From: Paenibacillus sp. VTT E-133291
GTDB lineage: Bacteria > Bacillota > Bacilli > Paenibacillales > Paenibacillaceae
Reading direction: 5' to 3'
Assembly (NCBI RefSeq): GCF_002264395.1
Contig: NZ_NFVA01000010.1
Span: forward strand, 40,485-104,484
DNA: 64,000 nucleotides
Shown one piece after another: positions 43,115-52,111 of the stretch (the first letter of the stretch is position 1; every line of letters begins with the position of its first letter). The position numbers were made by a program, and so were the translations under genes. Under the pieces are notes generated by a model. It was not told where the DNA came from, searched no databases, and saw nothing but the letters and a program-made list of their open reading frames with translations.

Positions 43115-44632
43115 TTACAGTTTGTAAATCTCCGTATACTTCGCTTCTAAATAATCAGCTAAATAATCTGGACTCAGTGGTTCTCCCGTTACTTGCTCAA
43201 TAATTTGTGAAGGCGTTAAGCTATTGCCGAAACGATAGATCTTATCGGTTAGCCACTCTTTAATAGGTAGTAGCTTCCCTGCAGCAATTAACTCATCAAA
43301 CTCCGGTAACTCTTTGCGAAGTGTATTCAGAATCTGTGCAGCGTACATATTACCTAAGGAGTAGGAAGCAAAGTATCCGAAATCCCCGCCAGACCAATGG
43401 ACATCTTGCAGCACACCAAGAGCGTTAGAAGGCGGAGTAATACCCAAATACTCTTGATACTTAGCATTCCATACCTGAGGCAAATCTTTTACAGAAAGAC
43501 CCTCATTAAAAATAAGCTTCTCGATCTCATAACGCACGATAATGTGCAGATTGTATGTAAGCTCATCTGCTTCGATCCGGATAAAGGAATTTTCCACGCT
43601 GTTGATCGCCCGGTAGAAATCTTCCAACTCCACATTTGCAAGCTGCTCCGGGAATTGTTGTTGAAGATCCCCATAATAACGTTGCCAGAAAGCCCGGCTG
43701 CGTCCGATCATGTTCTCCCATAGTCTCGACTGAGATTCATGAATCCCCATCGATGCACCTTGTGCCAGTGGTGTTCCAACAAAATCCTTGCTGATATTTT
43801 GCTCATAAAGCGCATGTCCGCCTTCATGCAGTGAACTGAATATGGCACTAGTCACATTATCAAGCAGGTAGGCGGTCGTAATACGAACGTCGCCTGGATT
43901 CAATCCTGTAGCAAAAGGATGCACACTCTCATCTAAACGACCCGCGTCAAAATCGTAGCCCATTTGCTCTAAAATAAAGTTGCCGAACTTTTCCTGCTGT
44001 TCTTTAGGGAAGATCTGCTGCAAAAAACTTGTGTCCGGTTTATTCGGCGAAGCAGCGATAGCTTCTACCAATGGAACCAAGCGGCTGCGCAGACGGCTGA
44101 ATACTTCATCTACTTTCTCTACTGTTAGATCAGGCTCGTACATATCCAAAAGCGTATCGTAGCGCGTTCCCTTTATACCCCAGTAGTCGATAAACTCTTG
44201 CTTTAGAGCAACGATCTTGCTTAAGTAAGGCTCAAAAGTGACAAAATCATCGTTCTCCTTGGCTTCTTCCCAAATGGTTTGAGAATGCGCGGATAGGACA
44301 GCGTACTCCTCAAATCTTTTGGAAGGGATGCTCTTGCTGCGCTCATATTCTTTACGGCAATCGGTAACGATTTTCTGCTGATCATGAGTTAGCTGGCTAA
44401 TCACTTCAGGACGGGTAAAAAATGCTGTAAATTCTCCCATTTCCTCCGAAATACCAAGTCTAAACAGTTCTCCACTTAGCATCCCTATCGTACCCGAACG
44501 AACCTCTACGCCCTTACGCGGCGCACCGGTGCGCAAATCCCAGTGAAGTAATTCTATGGCCTCTGAATATCCACTTATTTTTGATAATAACTCGCTAAAT
44601 TTTTCCCACTGTTCCTTCACTTGCTGTTCCAT
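43115..44632 (-). CDS. Carboxypeptidase Taq-type metallopeptidase (M32)
   Basis: This is a zinc or cobalt carboxypeptidase that trims C-terminal residues in the cytoplasm. The motif HEGGHALYEQ gives the HExxH site, with the downstream Glu in GIHESQSRLWEN. Family marks DIRTGAPRKG-like (HWDLRTGAPRKGVE) and RITTAYL occur. ATG 44632 gives 505 residues, the usual M32 length; the earlier start at 44701 adds an improbable basic tail. It diverges from the YqkB-like gene. Confidence 0.93.
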   Translation of the reverse strand: MEQQVKEQWEKFSELLSKISGYSEAIELLHWDLRTGAPRKGVEVRSGTIGMLSGELFRLGISEEMGEFTAFFTRPEVISQLTHDQQKIVTDCRKEYERSKSIPSKRFEEYAVLSAHSQTIWEEAKENDDFVTFEPYLSKIVALKQEFIDYWGIKGTRYDTLLDMYEPDLTVEKVDEVFSRLRSRLVPLVEAIAASPNKPDTSFLQQIFPKEQQEKFGNFILEQMGYDFDAGRLDESVHPFATGLNPGDVRITTAYLLDNVTSAIFSSLHEGGHALYEQNISKDFVGTPLAQGASMGIHESQSRLWENMIGRSRAFWQRYYGDLQQQFPEQLANVELEDFYRAINSVENSFIRIEADELTYNLHIIVRYEIEKLIFNEGLSVKDLPQVWNAKYQEYLGITPPSNALGVLQDVHWSGGDFGYFASYSLGNMYAAQILNTLRKELPEFDELIAAGKLLPIKEWLTDKIYRFGNSLTPSQIIEQVTGEPLSPDYLADYLEAKYTEIYKL

Positions 44633-44795
44633 TTTATTACACCTGCTTTCTCTGTTTTGCCGACTCCTCTTGATGATACTTTTTTGAATGAGTATAATCA
44701 ACTTCAGAGATTACATCTCTAATTTAAAATATTCAATGGGTTACATAAGAAGCAAGACTTGCTTCGCACAAAATTTGAAGGAGCGTGAAGCGGCT

Positions 44796-45128
44796 ATGAT
44801 GATTCAGGTTACACCTCTCGCAGAAAGGAAGTTGAAGGAAAGGCTTGAAGATCGGCCAGGATTTTTCAAGCTCTTTTATGATACGGAAGGCTGCGGGTGT
44901 GACGGAATTAATGTATTACTAATTGTTTCAGAAATGGAGGACGGCGATTCCAGGATGGAAAGTGATTCCCTTCCCTTTATCGTAAGCCGCCAGCAGGAAA
45001 TCTTTTATGAGGACAAGATGCGTCTGGATGCCGAGGAAAGATTCTCTTCCTTTAAGCTAGACAGTGATTCACAGATTTACGGAAAAAATATCCTGGTCAG
45101 AGATATGCGTAATGTAAGTACATTTTAG
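44796..45128 (+). CDS. HesB/IscA-like iron-sulfur biosynthesis family protein (YqkB-like)
   Basis: ATG 44796 follows AAGGAGCG. The 110-residue protein has the FeS_biosyn fold start (IQVTPLAERKLKERL) and a FKLFYDTEGCGCDGIN segment. Only the G-C-G-C pair is present and the C-terminal Cys pair of true A-type carriers is missing, as in the YqkB branch, so it may not carry a cluster. It is followed at 24 bases by carbonic anhydrase. Confidence 0.8.
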   Translation: MMIQVTPLAERKLKERLEDRPGFFKLFYDTEGCGCDGINVLLIVSEMEDGDSRMESDSLPFIVSRQQEIFYEDKMRLDAEERFSSFKLDSDSQIYGKNILVRDMRNVSTF

Positions 45129-45152
45129 TGATTATAGGGAGGAAAAACAGCC

Positions 45153-45713
45153 ATGAGCCATGTATCCGATATTATTAGCTTTAATAAGAGTTTTGTAGAG
45201 AATAAAGAGTATGAAGCGTATTTAACTAGTCGCTATCCAGATAAAAAAATGTTGATTATCACCTGTATGGATACCCGTCTGGTTGAACTATTACCAAAAG
45301 CGATGAACTTTAAGAACGGTGATGTCAAAATCATCAAAAATGCCGGAGCGGTTATTTCGCAGCCCTTTGGTAGTGTTATGCGTAGTGTCATGGTTGCTTT
45401 ATATGAACTTGACGCGGAGGAAGTTATCGTTGTTGGGCACTATGAATGCGGTATGGCTTCCCTCAACGCCGACCATATGATCAATTCCATTAAAGAACGT
45501 GGAGTATCCGAAGAGGTGCTGAACACGCTGGAGAATTCCGGGATCAAGCTAACGAAATGGCTACGCGGGTTTGACAATATCCAAGAAGGGGTAGCTCAAA
45601 CTGTGAGTCTGATCAATAAGCATCCATTACTCCCCCCAAATGTACCTGTGCATGGCATGATCATCGATCCGGCTACCGGAGCGCTTGAACTTGTCGTTGA
45701 TGGGTATAAATAA
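45153..45713 (+). CDS. Beta-class carbonic anhydrase (YtiB-like)
   Basis: The enzyme interconverts CO2 and bicarbonate. The zinc ligands and the Asp/Arg dyad are visible: ITCMDTRLVE (C-x-D-x-R) and VVGHYECGMAS (H-x-x-C). The 186-residue length matches the short Bacillus YtiB group. It has a GGGAGG ribosome site and its own strong terminator. Confidence 0.94.
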   Translation: MSHVSDIISFNKSFVENKEYEAYLTSRYPDKKMLIITCMDTRLVELLPKAMNFKNGDVKIIKNAGAVISQPFGSVMRSVMVALYELDAEEVIVVGHYECGMASLNADHMINSIKERGVSEEVLNTLENSGIKLTKWLRGFDNIQEGVAQTVSLINKHPLLPPNVPVHGMIIDPATGALELVVDGYK

Positions 45714-45742
45714 TTTAAGTAACAACCTTATAACACTTGATT

Positions 45743-45769
45743 GCGTGGATCCTGGATCCACGCTTTTTT
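45743..45769 (+). terminator. Intrinsic terminator after carbonic anhydrase
   Basis: GCGTGGATCC / GGATCCACGC stem with a one-base loop, followed by TTTTTT. Confidence 0.9.
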
Positions 45770-45777
45770 CGATTAAA

Positions 45778-45830
45778 AAAGTATAAGTTATGACAAGCAT
45801 AAACTTTCTTATATTTTAAATAAAAATTGA
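45778..45830. repeat. Degenerate partial copy of the structured repeat
   Basis: The end of the repeat family is recognisable (CTTTCTTATATTTTAAATAA) with a local GTTATG/CATAAAC pairing. The AAACGC domain is missing. Confidence 0.4.
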
Positions 45831-45904
45831 AACCTAGTAGGACTAGCTGCGTAATACTGAACATGCACACAAATTTTATACTCACAGGAGGGTTTTCGTA
45901 CTAA

Positions 45905-46342
45905 ATGAAACCAATGAAACGCGTAATGATGATTGTAATGGCCTTCACACTTTTTTTCGCCGTAGCTACCCCGAACTTTGTGGATGCGAAGCGAGGTGGT
46001 GGCGGATTTAAATCCGGCACTCGTAGTTATTCAACAACTCCAAAAAAATCAACAACCGATAACGTAAGGAAAAGCGATAGCACTAAAAGCTCCACAGCAG
46101 GATCTACTGCAAATACGAAACGGGGATTCTTCAGCGGTGGCGGCTTAATGAAAGGTATGATGATCGGTGGTTTGGCAGGGTTACTGTTCGGCGGAATGTT
46201 CGCCGGTATGGGTGCCTTCGGTAACATTCTAGGATTCGTCATTAATATGCTTGCTATCTATGTGCTCGTAATGCTCGTGATGTCCTTCTTCCGTCGCAGA
46301 AAAGAACGTCGTCGCTTAGAAGATCAAGGTGGGCGTTACTAA
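45905..46342 (+). CDS. Exported Gly-rich membrane protein, unknown function
   Basis: A signal peptide (RVMMIVMAFTLFFAVATP, cleavage near VDA) is followed by a KRGGGGFKSGTRS stretch and a Ser/Thr/Lys-rich linker. Two membrane segments (GMMIGGLAGLLFGGMFAGMG and LGFVINMLAIYVLVMLVMSF) and a basic tail RRRKERRR complete it. This matches the Tim44-like/YxcC-type membrane proteins of Bacilli that precede a DUF2653 gene. It ends on the start of the next gene (TAATG), so the two are coupled. Confidence 0.72.
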   Translation: MKPMKRVMMIVMAFTLFFAVATPNFVDAKRGGGGFKSGTRSYSTTPKKSTTDNVRKSDSTKSSTAGSTANTKRGFFSGGGLMKGMMIGGLAGLLFGGMFAGMGAFGNILGFVINMLAIYVLVMLVMSFFRRRKERRRLEDQGGRY

Positions 46343-46635
46343 TGTCAACAATGGTTCTAAGCATGGATGAGATCATCAATGCCCTATGTCTACACATGGC
46401 TGAACGTAAAGCGGTTCGCCCTGAAGATGTTCAAGTAGAACTGAGCTGGGAAGAAGACACCGGATACTCTGCTGAGGTTTGGGTACAGGGACGTAGTCAA
46501 TATTTAGTTGAGTCCAACATGATCGAGGCGATCCTACGTTACATGCTTAGCGAATATGGCATTCGTGCATACCGCGAAGATGTAAGGCTAGACTTGGACG
46601 AGGAAATCACCGCTATTGTAACTACAGGGAACTAA
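46342..46635 (+). CDS. YxcD-like (DUF2653) protein
   Basis: The 97-residue protein begins LSMDEIINALCLHMAERKAV and continues EDVQVELSWEEDTGYSAEVW, the DUF2653 pattern of Bacillus YxcD. It is soluble and acidic. It overlaps its membrane-protein partner by one base and is followed by a terminator. The function is unknown. Confidence 0.75.
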   Translation: MSTMVLSMDEIINALCLHMAERKAVRPEDVQVELSWEEDTGYSAEVWVQGRSQYLVESNMIEAILRYMLSEYGIRAYREDVRLDLDEEITAIVTTGN

Positions 46636-46640
46636 TAGTA

Positions 46641-46670
46641 AAAGGGACAACCCAAATGGTTGTCCTTTTT
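46641..46670 (+). terminator. Intrinsic terminator
   Basis: AAAGGGACAACC / GGTTGTCCTTT stem followed by T8, shortly after the stop codon; it may also serve the convergent S66 gene. Confidence 0.88.
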
Positions 46671-46681
46671 TTTGTATGCAT

Positions 46682-47698
46682 CTATTCATAGAAAAATTGC
46701 TTTACCGTTCCTACTCCGTCCGTCACATCAACTTCTGCGTACGCACCGTTAATCAGCGTAATTTGCGGTGGGATATGACCACAATCGATATCATACACAA
46801 TAGGTACCTGGAGTTCCTCAGAAAGCTCTGCGTAGATGTCTTCGGCCGTGTAGTTCTCTACGGGGCGATTAGCAGGACTTCTGCCAAACATAATGCCAGA
46901 ACAATTCTCAAACCAACCTGCCAGCTTCATCTGAACTAATGACCTACGTACATCAACCGTATTCAGTTCGCAGTTTTCCAAATACCATAGGATCGGTTCA
47001 TTGTTAATCATTTGTTCTTGAAAATGCCGCAGATTCCCAAATGGTGTGCCAATCAGATGCCTAATTACATCTATGCAGCCCCCAAGCAAACGCCCTTTCA
47101 CAGTTACAGGACCAGAGGATACTGTCTTCCAACGGGTATCTTCTGTCAAGTGAAATACATAAGGCGTAGGAGCATCATGTTGCCATTCCCCCTGGTATTT
47201 AAGTGAAGAATGCTGGACGATAGAATCCCCTGCTTTTGTGTCTAGAACCGCTTCCCACATGGCTGTGGTATCATCTGAATACTCTCCTCTTAAATCAACG
47301 AGGTTAGTCCCGTGGGCTGTGGCAATCCCTGTCCTTAACGTTACTGCAAGCAACAGTACGCTAATATCTGAATAGCCTAAGATCCACTTGTCCTTCATAG
47401 TATCAAAATCAATATATTCAAGAACCTCAATTAACAGTTCTCCGCCCCAAGGCGGAATAAGGATATCAATATGCTCACTGCCCATCATCTCGTTAAACTC
47501 CTGAGCACGAACTTTGGCTGGTGCGGATTTAGCTTTCTCTTGCGTCCATACGGTATCCCCACAAATCATATTTAATCCTTTAGACTCCAAACGGCTTGAG
47601 ACCAACTTAATTAACTCTGCGTTTTGAGGACCAACTCCAGATGAAGGTGCTGTTACCCCTACTGTCGCATTTTTCTTCATAATCGGATATCTAATCAT
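46682..47698 (-). CDS. S66-family peptidase (LD-carboxypeptidase/MccF-like)
   Basis: S66 serine peptidases cut murein tetrapeptides (LdcA) or detoxify microcin C-type compounds (MccF). The nucleophile lies in LGYSDISVLL, the Glu in YLENCELNTVD and the His in DIDCGHIPPQITL. The loop between the two halves (TDDTTAMWEAVL to TRWKTVSSG) is longer than in LdcA, as in the MccF branch. ATG 47698 has GGAGGTG 5 bases upstream. It stands alone; the substrate is undecided. Confidence 0.9.
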   Translation of the reverse strand: MIRYPIMKKNATVGVTAPSSGVGPQNAELIKLVSSRLESKGLNMICGDTVWTQEKAKSAPAKVRAQEFNEMMGSEHIDILIPPWGGELLIEVLEYIDFDTMKDKWILGYSDISVLLLAVTLRTGIATAHGTNLVDLRGEYSDDTTAMWEAVLDTKAGDSIVQHSSLKYQGEWQHDAPTPYVFHLTEDTRWKTVSSGPVTVKGRLLGGCIDVIRHLIGTPFGNLRHFQEQMINNEPILWYLENCELNTVDVRRSLVQMKLAGWFENCSGIMFGRSPANRPVENYTAEDIYAELSEELQVPIVYDIDCGHIPPQITLINGAYAEVDVTDGVGTVKQFFYE

Positions 47699-47799
47699 AT
47701 GACACCTCCAGGTTATACAGCAATTATATCAAGAGTAAACTTTATGTATACAAAAAAGAACATGGCTAGATTTCAGCACATGTTCTTTTTCAAGATAAT

Positions 47800-48186
47800 C
47801 TAGAGTAAAGAAATGGCAAGCAGTTCGAACAACACAAGCGGCAAAATCACATTATTATTAGGAGGACCTGGGTAAGGACCTGGGCCTGGGTGTGGACCTG
47901 GGTAAGGACCAGGACCCGGATGCGGATGATAAGGCTGGTATGGATTATAATAACCGCGTGGCATTTGGCCATTCACCGCAACGTTCAAATATAAATGTTT
48001 ATTATCTACTCCAGCTAGGGTGCCTTCATGCACTAAGCCATCTAAAGTCTGTATACTCACCTGATGGTTAAGATAGGGCCTGCAGGATTGATGCAAGGAA
48101 TCACGAACACCGTGCAGGTGCCGGATCACCGCAGGATCGGCCTGATAAATCACATTATTTTGCTGTCCAGTGTTATATGTCGACAT
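47800..48186 (-). CDS. Sm-like fold protein with Pro/Gly-rich repeat and hydrophobic tail (long form)
   Basis: The N-terminal half resembles an Sm barrel (NHQVSIQTLDGLVHEGTLAG, then VDNKHLYLNV). A YNPYQPYHPHPGPGPYPGPH repeat follows, then a hydrophobic tail NNNVILPLVLFELLAISLL. The protein at 37284 has the same barrel and tail without the linker, so the two are paralogues. Pro/Gly/His/Tyr-rich linkers are typical of spore coat or exosporium proteins. That localisation is inference. Confidence 0.65.
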   Translation of the reverse strand: MSTYNTGQQNNVIYQADPAVIRHLHGVRDSLHQSCRPYLNHQVSIQTLDGLVHEGTLAGVDNKHLYLNVAVNGQMPRGYYNPYQPYHPHPGPGPYPGPHPGPGPYPGPPNNNVILPLVLFELLAISLL

Positions 48187-48265
48187 GGATGCTCTGACCT
48201 CCGTAAATGGATTTGCTCCATTCTATGCAGAAGCCTATATCACGGTGCCTATTTGAGAGATATCC

Positions 48266-48616
48266 TTATACTGGAAGGGCTACCTTCTCAACTTTCACAT
48301 TTACCGAAACAAGGGACAAGCCCATCATATTCTCCACAGCATTACGTACATTTTTTTGCAGCATATAGCAGACCTCTTGAATCACACATCCGTAATTAAC
48401 AATAACCCGCAGGTCGATGGCAACGTCTACTTCCTTCACTTCTACAGATAACCCTTTTTTCACATTTTTACCGCCCAAACGTTTGGCCCAGTTGTCCGAA
48501 ATATTACTTCCTGACATCCCAGCAATACCTGGTGTTTCCAGAACCACCTGTCCAACGATCGATGTGACTACATCATCTGAGATATGAATTAATCCTTGCT
48601 CCGTTCCTTCATTCAT
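48266..48616 (-). CDS. Asp23/Gls24 family envelope-stress protein
   Basis: ATG 48616 follows TGGAGG. The 116-residue protein shows the family pattern: GLIHISDDVVTSIVGQVVLE, GIAGMSG, KGLSVEVKEVDVAIDLRVIV and VSVNVKVEKVAL. Members are membrane-associated general-stress or cell-wall-homeostasis proteins (YqhY, AmaP-linked). It is followed in the opposite transcript direction by nothing close; the permease upstream at 48652 reads the same way. Confidence 0.92.
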   Translation of the reverse strand: MNEGTEQGLIHISDDVVTSIVGQVVLETPGIAGMSGSNISDNWAKRLGGKNVKKGLSVEVKEVDVAIDLRVIVNYGCVIQEVCYMLQKNVRNAVENMMGLSLVSVNVKVEKVALPV

Positions 48617-48651
48617 ATAAACAACCTCCATATTTGTTAATTTAAGAGATA

Positions 48652-49773
48652 TTAAAGACTCTCCTCTACCTCTACCTCTACCTTTACTTCTACCTCTGAC
48701 TCTGCCCTGTGGTTCTTAACAAACAAATTATACACTTTGGTCAAGAGGATTTTCACAATCATATACAATGGAATAATCAGCAATATCGCAATAATCCCGC
48801 CTATATCTCCACCAACCAACACTAAAATGATCGTTGTCAGCGGATGAATATCAAGCTTTTTCCCAAAAATGTAGGGAGCAATCAGATTATCCTGAATTTG
48901 CTGAGCTACAAGAACGATGATGATGGACCATACGGCTATGGACGGCGATTGGATGAATCCGATAATAAAAATTGGGATGCTGGAGAGAATTGCACCAATG
49001 AAAGGTACAAAATTCATTACAACAGCAATTACTGTCAGCAACAATGCATACTGTAGTCCAATAATAAGGAAACCAATATACATCAAAACACCAAGCGCCA
49101 GATTGACTAATACCCGACCAACAATGAATCCACTTAACGCACTGTCAATTTCACTCATCATTGTAGTTCCTTCTCCACGATACTTCTTTGGAAAGAAACT
49201 TACAATCTTACGACCAAATTTCCCACCTTCCTTAAGCATGTAAAACAACATAATAGGAAAGGTAAATAAAATAATCGCGAAATTTGAAACAAAGGAGAAT
49301 AGACCCGTTACGTAATTCGAAATCAGATTAAATCCTTTATTCAAATATTCAGTCAATTGGGAAGCAAGATCCATATCTGCTGGGATAATAGAAGCCAAAA
49401 ATCCACTGTCCTCGAGCCTCAATAACTGCTGATTCACGGCTGCGATCAGATTTGGCATATTATCGACAAAATTAACTAGCTGTGTTCGAAGTGAAGGCCA
49501 TACTCCAATACTAAAACCGAACAAGAGCAATGCAATGACCACATATACAATGATGATCGCAACAGAGCGATTTAGTTTATATCGCTCCAAAGTATTGATT
49601 AGAGGCCGGAGTAAATAATAGAAAAATCCTGCCAACATTAAGGGCACGATAATAACATTGAACAAAGACAAGATTGGACTGAAAATAAAATTAACTTGTG
49701 AGCCTAAAAATACGATGCCTAACACCAAAAGGATCGCTATACAAACTCGAATGAATGTGTTCAGTTTAGCCAT
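48652..49773 (-). CDS. AI-2E/TerC-type DUF20 family permease
   Basis: The 373-residue protein has about eight membrane segments. It has the AI-2E family hallmarks: LRPLINTLERYKLNRSVAII near the N terminus, a long amphipathic mid-region, and NFVPFIGAILSSIPIFIIGF, then QQIQDNLIAPYIFGKKLDIHP and LVGGDIGGIIAILLIIPLYM. The acidic Val/Glu tail is low-complexity (EVEVKVEVEVEES). Family members act as sodium/proton antiporters or exporters; the substrate is unknown. Confidence 0.88.
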   Translation of the reverse strand: MAKLNTFIRVCIAILLVLGIVFLGSQVNFIFSPILSLFNVIIVPLMLAGFFYYLLRPLINTLERYKLNRSVAIIIVYVVIALLLFGFSIGVWPSLRTQLVNFVDNMPNLIAAVNQQLLRLEDSGFLASIIPADMDLASQLTEYLNKGFNLISNYVTGLFSFVSNFAIILFTFPIMLFYMLKEGGKFGRKIVSFFPKKYRGEGTTMMSEIDSALSGFIVGRVLVNLALGVLMYIGFLIIGLQYALLLTVIAVVMNFVPFIGAILSSIPIFIIGFIQSPSIAVWSIIIVLVAQQIQDNLIAPYIFGKKLDIHPLTTIILVLVGGDIGGIIAILLIIPLYMIVKILLTKVYNLFVKNHRAESEVEVKVEVEVEESL

Positions 49774-49814
49774 AGTTCTCTCCTATCTTCTATTTTCGGG
49801 AGGCTTTCATCTCG

Positions 49815-51233
49815 CTATTTGGGAATACGGATGGTGAATACCGTTGGTTCCTTCTTTTCGCGACTGAGATGAAGCGTGCCACCCATTTTCTCTGTATTTT
49901 TCATAGCAATGGATAAACCAAGACCCGTTCCACCTGTAGTTGACCGCGCTTTATCTCCACGAACAAACGGATCAAAAAGCGTTGACCAAAGCTCTTCAGG
50001 AATACCTACTCCGGTATCTGCAATTTCAATTGCAACCTCACTCTCCGAAGGGATAACCTCCACACGTAGATGAGTACCTGGCGGATTATAGGTCAAAGCA
50101 TTGGAGATCAAATTATGAACTACACTCGAGAGCAGCTCCGCATCGAAGCTTGCGAATACTTCCTGTTCAGGAACATTCAGCTGCAGGATGAAGTTCTTTT
50201 GTTCAATCTCACCATAGGAGTCTGCAACGATTTCACGAATAAACTCACCCAATTCATGACGCTCCATTCGTAGTAAAAAATCTGGGGAATCTATTTTAAG
50301 CAGCTCCACCATATTTTGAATCAGCTTGGTCACTTGCGAGGATTTATTATAGATATAGGTTAAATACCTTTTCTGACGTTCTTCATCCTCCCCACGACCT
50401 TCAACCAACGCCTGTGCAAACCCCTGTATACTCGTAATGGGTGTCTTCAGATCATGAGAAAGATCAACCATCATGCGTTTCTTACTTTCTTCCGCTTGAC
50501 GTTTTTCTTTCGTTGTCTTCTCAATGACGTCCGCCATATAATTAAAAGTCTCCCCTATTTGCGAAAATTCTTTCTCTGCATATAGCGAGATACGAGTATC
50601 ATAATTTCCTTCAATCATCTGCTTCAAACCAAGCGTAATAATACGCAGCGGCTTCCTGATTCTTCGTGCCACCCAATAGCTGTACACGATAATAAGCAAG
50701 AGAACCATTCCAACTCCTAAAAAAACATAATATGAGAGCGAGTGGTTGAAGTATTCAACTAATGGATCACTGTTAATTGAAATGTCGATAACTTCTCTAG
50801 GGATCTTCAAAAGCAGCCACTCTGATTCATTCTCATTATTACGTGTAGTCAACGAGTAGAAGTACGCCTGATCTTCTCCGTTTTCCAGATTATTCAAGAG
50901 CTGGTTGTCGGTATATTGTGTTACATCGTCTTTCTTCTCACCAACAACGTCGATGACCTTCTTGTCTTGACCCAAGATCTCAATCCACCCACCGCTACGC
51001 AGAAGCCGTTTGGTTTCTATACCATGCTCCAGATTATCCCGATAGGCACTCGCTTCAACCTTCAAATCAGGATCAGCGATTTTATTTTTTTCGAACATAT
51101 GGGTCACATCAAGATTAATGAACAAATAATAAACAATCACAAGAAAAAACAAAATGCAGATGAATAACAAAAAATCCAGCGTCAGTGATGATTGTAAAGG
51201 TCGTTGATCTCTATTGCTCCATAGGCGCTTCAA
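49815..51233 (-). CDS. Sensor histidine kinase (HAMP-HisKA-HATPase)
   Basis: This is the membrane sensor of a two-component pair. TM1 is at about residues 17-40 and TM2 at 167-190, with an extracellular sensing loop between. HAMP follows (RRIRKPLRIITLGLKQM), then the phospho-acceptor His in MVDLSHDLKTPITSIQGFA, the N box HNLISNALTYNPPG, and the G boxes DTGVGIPEEL and GGTGLGLSIA. The start is TTG 51233, inside the regulator gene (23-base overlap). The signal is unknown; there is no adjacent transporter. Confidence 0.95.
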   Translation of the reverse strand: MKRLWSNRDQRPLQSSLTLDFLLFICILFFLVIVYYLFINLDVTHMFEKNKIADPDLKVEASAYRDNLEHGIETKRLLRSGGWIEILGQDKKVIDVVGEKKDDVTQYTDNQLLNNLENGEDQAYFYSLTTRNNENESEWLLLKIPREVIDISINSDPLVEYFNHSLSYYVFLGVGMVLLLIIVYSYWVARRIRKPLRIITLGLKQMIEGNYDTRISLYAEKEFSQIGETFNYMADVIEKTTKEKRQAEESKKRMMVDLSHDLKTPITSIQGFAQALVEGRGEDEERQKRYLTYIYNKSSQVTKLIQNMVELLKIDSPDFLLRMERHELGEFIREIVADSYGEIEQKNFILQLNVPEQEVFASFDAELLSSVVHNLISNALTYNPPGTHLRVEVIPSESEVAIEIADTGVGIPEELWSTLFDPFVRGDKARSTTGGTGLGLSIAMKNTEKMGGTLHLSREKKEPTVFTIRIPK

Positions 51234-51915
51234 TTTTGTATCCCAGCCCTCTAATAGTCTTTAAATAAACCGGCTTTTTGGAATCTTCCTCGATCTTTTC
51301 CCGGATATTACTGATATGTACCATGATACTATTATCTTCGTACACATAGAAATCTTCCCATACCGCCTCATATATTTTTTTTCGTGTAAAGACCCGACCC
51401 GGTTGTTTCATCATTAATTCCAGAATTTTGTACTCAGTAGAGGTAAGAACGACGGGTTCTCCTGAACGATAGATCAGACACTGGCTTTGATCCAGCCTCA
51501 ATTCTCCCAACACAATCTGTTCAGCTGTCTTTTCTTCAATTATCTGTGCGTCAAAATGATGTACCCGCCGCAGTAAAGCTCCCGCACGAGCTACAATTTC
51601 CAATGGATTAAACGGTTTGGAAATATAATCGTCGGCACCGAGTTCAAGTCCCAGTATTTTGTCGTAATGTTCGCTTTTTGCAGATAAAAACAACACCGGG
51701 AAATGATGAGACTCACGAATCTTCTTCAATAATTGCAGTCCATCTAGACCAGGCATCATAATATCAAGAATCGCTAAATCAATTTGATGGTTCTGTACTT
51801 GCTTTAACGCTTCAGTCCCACTGTTCGCTTCCACAATGTTGTACTCTTTCTCTAAATATAATCTCAACAATTCCACAATTTCTGCTTCATCATCTGCGAT
51901 TAGAATTGTATACAT
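51211..51915 (-). CDS. OmpR/PhoB-family response regulator
   Basis: The receiver domain has the acidic pair (ILIADDEAEI), the phosphorylated Asp in LAILDIMMPGLDG and the Lys in YISKPFNPLE. A winged-helix output domain follows (VVLTSTEYKILELMMKQPGR, then NSIMVHISNIREKIE and TIRGLGYKIE). ATG 51915 follows GGGGTG. It is 234 residues and overlaps the kinase gene, so both are made together. Confidence 0.96.
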   Translation of the reverse strand: MYTILIADDEAEIVELLRLYLEKEYNIVEANSGTEALKQVQNHQIDLAILDIMMPGLDGLQLLKKIRESHHFPVLFLSAKSEHYDKILGLELGADDYISKPFNPLEIVARAGALLRRVHHFDAQIIEEKTAEQIVLGELRLDQSQCLIYRSGEPVVLTSTEYKILELMMKQPGRVFTRKKIYEAVWEDFYVYEDNSIMVHISNIREKIEEDSKKPVYLKTIRGLGYKIEAPMEQ

Positions 51916-52111
51916 AGTAATCACCCCATCTAACTATAATCTTCGATTATTAAACCCACCTAAACGCAATCTAAAGAATAGCTAAATTATTACATCCATC
52001 AAATTCTTATATTTAAATAAAAATCGCACACAGGAACCCGTCCCATGTACGATCGTATAATTCCAGAAATCCGAACGCCTGCCGGCAAATATAAACGCCC
52101 TCAGAGTCCTA

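Noticed and set aside
47866..47935. Short repeated CCTGG-type units that could suggest a CRISPR or VNTR
   Set aside because: They code the Pro/Gly/Tyr linker of the Sm-like protein; there are no spacers or uniform repeats.
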